A DNA stretch of 64,000 nt, taken from contig NC_011694.1 in NCBI RefSeq assembly GCF_000150955.2, positions 327,814 through 391,813 of the forward strand, written 5' to 3'. A model generated the notes under the pieces. It searched no databases. It saw nothing but the letters and a program-made list of their open reading frames with translations, and had not been told where the DNA came from. This DNA comes from Phaeodactylum tricornutum CCAP 1055/1 (Eukaryota; Bacillariophyta; Bacillariophyceae; Surirellales; Neidiaceae). Position numbers and translations under genes: made by a program. This document shows positions 60,319 to 64,000 of this stretch, in pieces (within the stretch, counting starts at the first letter, position 1; every line of letters begins with the position of its first letter).

Positions 60319-63090
60319 ATGACAGAAGCTGTAAATTTTGTTGGCACCCTACTACATGAGTCGAACTCCCAACATTTGTCTACCATTTCGTTTTGCCCCA
60401 CAATCAACTCTTCTACAGCCTATTTATATGAAGCCATGACGCGGTCGGCAACATCAAGCGCCAAATCCTCGGTGCCGGAATCGTCCACTTCCGTGCTATC
60501 GGCAGGTACCGTAGAAGGACGCGGGCACGGCGTGAAGCATACCGATTCTAGACAGCTCGTGCACGCCGAAATCCAAGCGTTTTTAGACGGTCAAGACAAA
60601 ATTGGTTGGCGCTCCGAGACTCGGTCGTTTTTCACAGTTTGGATGTTTCTTACTCGTTTACCTGGCCCTTCCTGGATCGATCACCATCCAGGATACGTCA
60701 TGAGGGGAATGGCCTACTTTCCTGTAGTAGGAACGTTTATAGGGGCTTTCGTATCCGTTTTTTTCGATCTAGCTGTCTGTTCTCTAAGCTTGCCTCACTT
60801 TTTGGGAGCGACCTTCTCGTTGGCGAGTTCCTTTTGGGTCACTGGGTGTTTTCACGAAGACGGGGTACGTTTTTTGCATGGTCGATGAGCGTAAGACCTT
60901 TTGCCTGAACGAGTTGCGGCTGACTTTACAAGATGTTAAATGGTTTTGTAAGGGATACCGTAGCTCCTCTCCTCTTCCTCACTGTTTTGCTCTAATATTG
61001 TCGAGCAGCTCGGCGACACGGCTGACGGTTTTGGTGGTGGGTGGTCTCGATCGCAGATTCTAACTATCATGACGGACACACGTTTGGGCACTTACGGTTG
61101 CGTGGTCCTGGTACTTTATATCTGTACCAAGCTAGGTCTTCAAACAGTCCTCGGTGTCTCGTCCTACATTTGGATGGATTGTACAGGTGCCGGACCCGCC
61201 ATGATTGTTACACATACTATGGCTCGTTGGGTTGCAGCAATTATGGTGCGCACTCGGAACTATGTTGAAGAAGCCGGTCCCAAACAACCATTCTATCGAT
61301 TCATGATTCATGCCAAACATCTGGTTTCGTGGGCACGGGTAGGTTTTGGCTTGTGCACGTGCTTCATAGTAGCAACCATCTGCTACGGACCAGCTGTTGC
61401 CATTGCTTTACTCACCGTCGTTGTTGGGATGGGGTACTTAGCTGGGGCCTATGGCGCATACGTACTAGGTGGTGTCATGGGGGATTTTTTGGGCGCCAGT
61501 ATATGTATTACCGAGATAGTTCTGTATGCGAGCATCCTTTCCAAAGACAGTGCTAGCAAATGTCTTCGAAGTTGGCTATTCAAAGATACATGGATACAAT
61601 GGAATGCCTCCTTTTGTTGGAAGGATGTTTCTGCGTTTTCCACCTGTATTACAGACACGGGGTTGAACTTTTTGGAAGACGATCGAGCATTCGCATTGGT
61701 ACGGTTTACTACGGTGATTTTCCTGACGATACTATGGTCGAAATCTGTGGGATGTCCCAATGTCGTTTTGAACGACACTCTCAATTCTTTGAATGCTGAA
61801 GACGTAGTCGCGGCTACGTCCGATTTGGTACAATCCCACAGCGCAGTCGAAGAGCTACCAGGAGACTCCGATAGAGAACCGAATAGTGGAAAGAGTAAAC
61901 AACACAATACTGATTCCGTTAAAAATGGGAGTTGGATGGCTGGACAAGGTATCTTGACAAACCCTGAAGTGGGGTTTTCCACACGGTATAAGAAAGCTCG
62001 TGAATACGTTGATTCGTTGGCCAAACCCATGGGGTCGCTCGGAACATTGGAAGACTGGGCCGCTCGGATTGCCGCTTTGCAGCGTACCCTGGTACCCAGT
62101 GTAGCCAACGTTACATGTCTGATTTTCGCCGCTGATCACGGTATGGCCGCTGACGCCGAACAAGGAGGGGAAGGCTGTTCCTCCTATCCACAAACAGTCA
62201 CTCGAAGTATTTTAGATGGTTTAAAGCGAGGCGTTGCTGGGGCTTCCGTCCTAGCCCGTGCAAATAAGGTGCACCTAAAGGTCATTGATTTAGGGGTACT
62301 TGATGCAAAACCGTTACCTGAAAACAATCATTCCATTGATGGAGTTGCCGTCTCAAAGTATAAACTACCGAACGGGACCAGAAACGCCTGCCAGTGCGCT
62401 GCCATGACGCTGGAAGAAACGAATGGCTGCATGCAAGAGGGCAAGGACGCTGTGCGGAGCTGCCATTTTCAAGGATGTCAGCTGCTGGTTTTCGGGGAAG
62501 TTGGGATCGGTAACACGACGACATCATCGCTGTTGCTGGCAGCCATAATGGGAGGTAGCTGTAGTGCGGCGAGTGTTTGCGACGGCGGAGCTACCCTGGG
62601 GCGAGCTGTCGACGAGGCGGCCGTCCAAAAAAAGATCGACATTGTAGAAAAGGCGCTTTCCTTTCACAGGGAGACACTGCGGACGGCGGACGTAATGAGC
62701 ATACTGACGCTTGTCGGTGGGGCTGAGATAGCCGCATTGGTGGGAGCCATGCAAGAAGCGTCCAGGCTAGACGTACCTTTCTTGGTGGACGGCTTTATAG
62801 TGACGGTAGCTGCGTTAGTTGCTGTTTGTCTGAACCCGCAGTGTTGTCGTGGGATGTTATTTGCCAGCCGGTCGCCAGAGCGGGGACAATGGATAGCGTT
62901 ACAGAAAATTCGAGAAATTGCCGTGGAGGGCAATCTTCCGGTCCCTGCCGAACCGGCTCTTTCGATGGGACTGCGCATGGGGGAGGGATCTGCTGCGCTC
63001 TTGGCAGTCCCAATTGTGCAAAGTGCAACCGCAATGCTGCGAGAAATGGCAACGATTCAAGATATTTTGGGCGGTGGGGATTCGAGGTAA
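60319..63090 (+). CDS. CobS-CobT fusion: cobalamin lower-ligand attachment and activation
   Basis: Exons 60319-60864 and 61009-63090 give 875 residues; the 144-nt intron (gtacgt...gagcag) joins HEDG to LGDTADGFGGGW, restoring the CobS metal-binding motif. An ATG at 60436 is an alternative start. After about 90 variable residues, the CobS part (about 90-400) has FLTRLPGPSWIDHHPGYVM, MRGMAYFPVVG, HEDGLGDTADG and several membrane helices. A linker of about 100 residues follows. The CobT part (about 505-870) has YVDSLAKPMGSLG, ADHGMAAD, GEVGIGNTTTSSLL, DGFI-V-A and LRMGEGSAALL with the catalytic-base Glu near residue 839. CobT makes alpha-ribazole phosphate from dimethylbenzimidazole; CobS joins alpha-ribazole to adenosylcobinamide-GDP. 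A role in salvage or remodelling of B12 is inferred, since no de novo corrin gene is seen. Confidence 0.92.
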
Positions 63091-64000
63091 GAGCCAGAAG
63101 GCCTATATCACAACGGGGGGACACTTTGTTGATTGTACCCGTGTAGCCGAGGCTTGTAAATACAAAGGATAGTAAACGTGTTGGACTTGGTCGTATTTGG
63201 CACCTTTTTGGTCTAGGTAATTTTCAAATGGTAAGCTATGTCACGTCAAGGGGTCGTCTGCCGGCAAATGTCTTGTTGTGCACGCGTGAAAATACATACG
63301 ATTGTCTATTGAACAGTGGTTACAGTTCGCCCTTTTGCTCGAGTGTTCCTATCCATGGTCTGCATGTGACTGCGTCACGGGTCTCGCATCCAACACTCTT
63401 GGGTCGGCATTCTTACACTTACTAGAGTAGGTTACTGGGATGTAGTACCTTTTCATAGTGAGTGACCGTGGGTGCGTGACCTGCGATCAACTCACTGTCA
63501 ACGACCGACCCGACATAGTATGGTAGTCGCACGCCACAGGCGTATTTTTTTGGGCGACGTTGAACGAATAGATTTCGTGTTGATATCTGTCGTTCCAGAT
63601 ATTCTCTATGGATCGTGATAGGACGTAGTCCCAGTAGGCGTGGTCCGTGTCGTGAGACGGTGCATGGCAGGTATCCGGTATGTCTCACCCAACCACGGTC
63701 CAATATCGAATGACGTACGTCTTCGCACCGATGGCTGCGGACGCGCGGGTGTGTTTGAATTTACGCTGGTGGTTTTGGATCGCACCACGCCGGACGGTTT
63801 CCCGCGCCTCTAATGTCAGAGTAGCCGTGATACAGCGGTAGGTACGGTCGGTCGAAGACGCGTGTACGTACGTGTGTACGTCCCGGATCCTCCGGTGGCC
63901 TCGGCCCTGCCGATCGAGGAATTGTTCGTTCCGTATTGCTTGTGTGTGTGTGTGTGTAGTGTAGTATAGTGTAGTGTAGGTAGGTGGGAGCGACGGCTTG
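63091..64000. other. Right-edge region, ambiguous
   Basis: About 910 bp after the CobS-CobT stop. A plus-strand stretch at 63622-63813 reads as 63 codons plus a stop with good codon use, preceded by a possible AG acceptor, and a minus-strand frame (63606-63788) overlaps it. Neither shows a recognised domain, so no gene is called. A TG microsatellite and TAGTG repeats lie at about 63940-63985. Confidence 0.35.

Noticed and set aside
63940-63985. Short repeated units resembling telomeric or CRISPR-like repeats
   Set aside because: These are simple TG and TAGTG/TAGG microsatellites without spacers or telomere consensus.

Overview
The window is nuclear DNA of a diatom, most likely a pennate species such as Phaeodactylum tricornutum (the species is inferred, not proven). 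Signs of this are a fucoxanthin-chlorophyll (LHC-family) antenna protein, plastid preproteins with a signal peptide and a cleavage motif of the ASAF-AP kind, compact genes with few short introns (about 95-270 nt, often with a GTACGT donor), and several large diatom-type proteins with no recognisable relatives. I recognise no tRNA, rRNA, CRISPR array or intact transposon.

Layout. 1-26 kb is GC-rich and gene-dense. It holds the N-terminal part of GINS subunit Psf2 (minus strand, cut by the left edge), a plastid membrane zinc-ribbon protein, a 1.1-kaa protein with repeated CCHC modules, a front-end-type fatty-acid desaturase, an ADCK2-like COQ8 kinase, a plastid Hsp100/ClpC-type chaperone, a fucosyltransferase-like Golgi enzyme, a Golgi sulfotransferase, mitochondrial ribosomal protein bL20m, a MetX-type homoserine O-acetyltransferase, a DUF1989 (urea carboxylase-associated) protein and a 1-Cys peroxiredoxin. 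26-47 kb is less GC-rich. It holds an unknown basic protein, a 2.8-kaa disordered protein with SUMO-interaction-like motifs, a PUB-domain protein, a type I membrane protein, the LHC antenna protein, a small Cys-rich membrane protein and an LRR membrane protein. 47-54 kb holds plastid co-chaperonin Cpn20 head-to-head with cytosolic chaperonin CCT8, then an NRT2 nitrate transporter. 54-64 kb holds a coiled-coil protein, a 4.7-kb AT-rich desert, and a gene encoding a CobS-CobT fusion for cobalamin lower-ligand assembly or remodelling.

The genes do not form one pathway, as is usual in a eukaryotic chromosome. Two themes recur: organelle protein homeostasis (ClpC-like, Cpn20, bL20m) and nutrient acquisition or salvage (NRT2, DUF1989, MetX, CobS-CobT).

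The most notable points are the CobS-CobT fusion; two microexons that each encode part of a catalytic or binding motif (11 nt in the Walker A loop of the Hsp100, 12 nt in the sulfotransferase); an STI1-like insertion in the second AAA+ domain of the Hsp100; and an in-frame, stop-free intron in the desaturase. All splice models were read by eye from GT/AG signals plus protein continuity, without transcript data.
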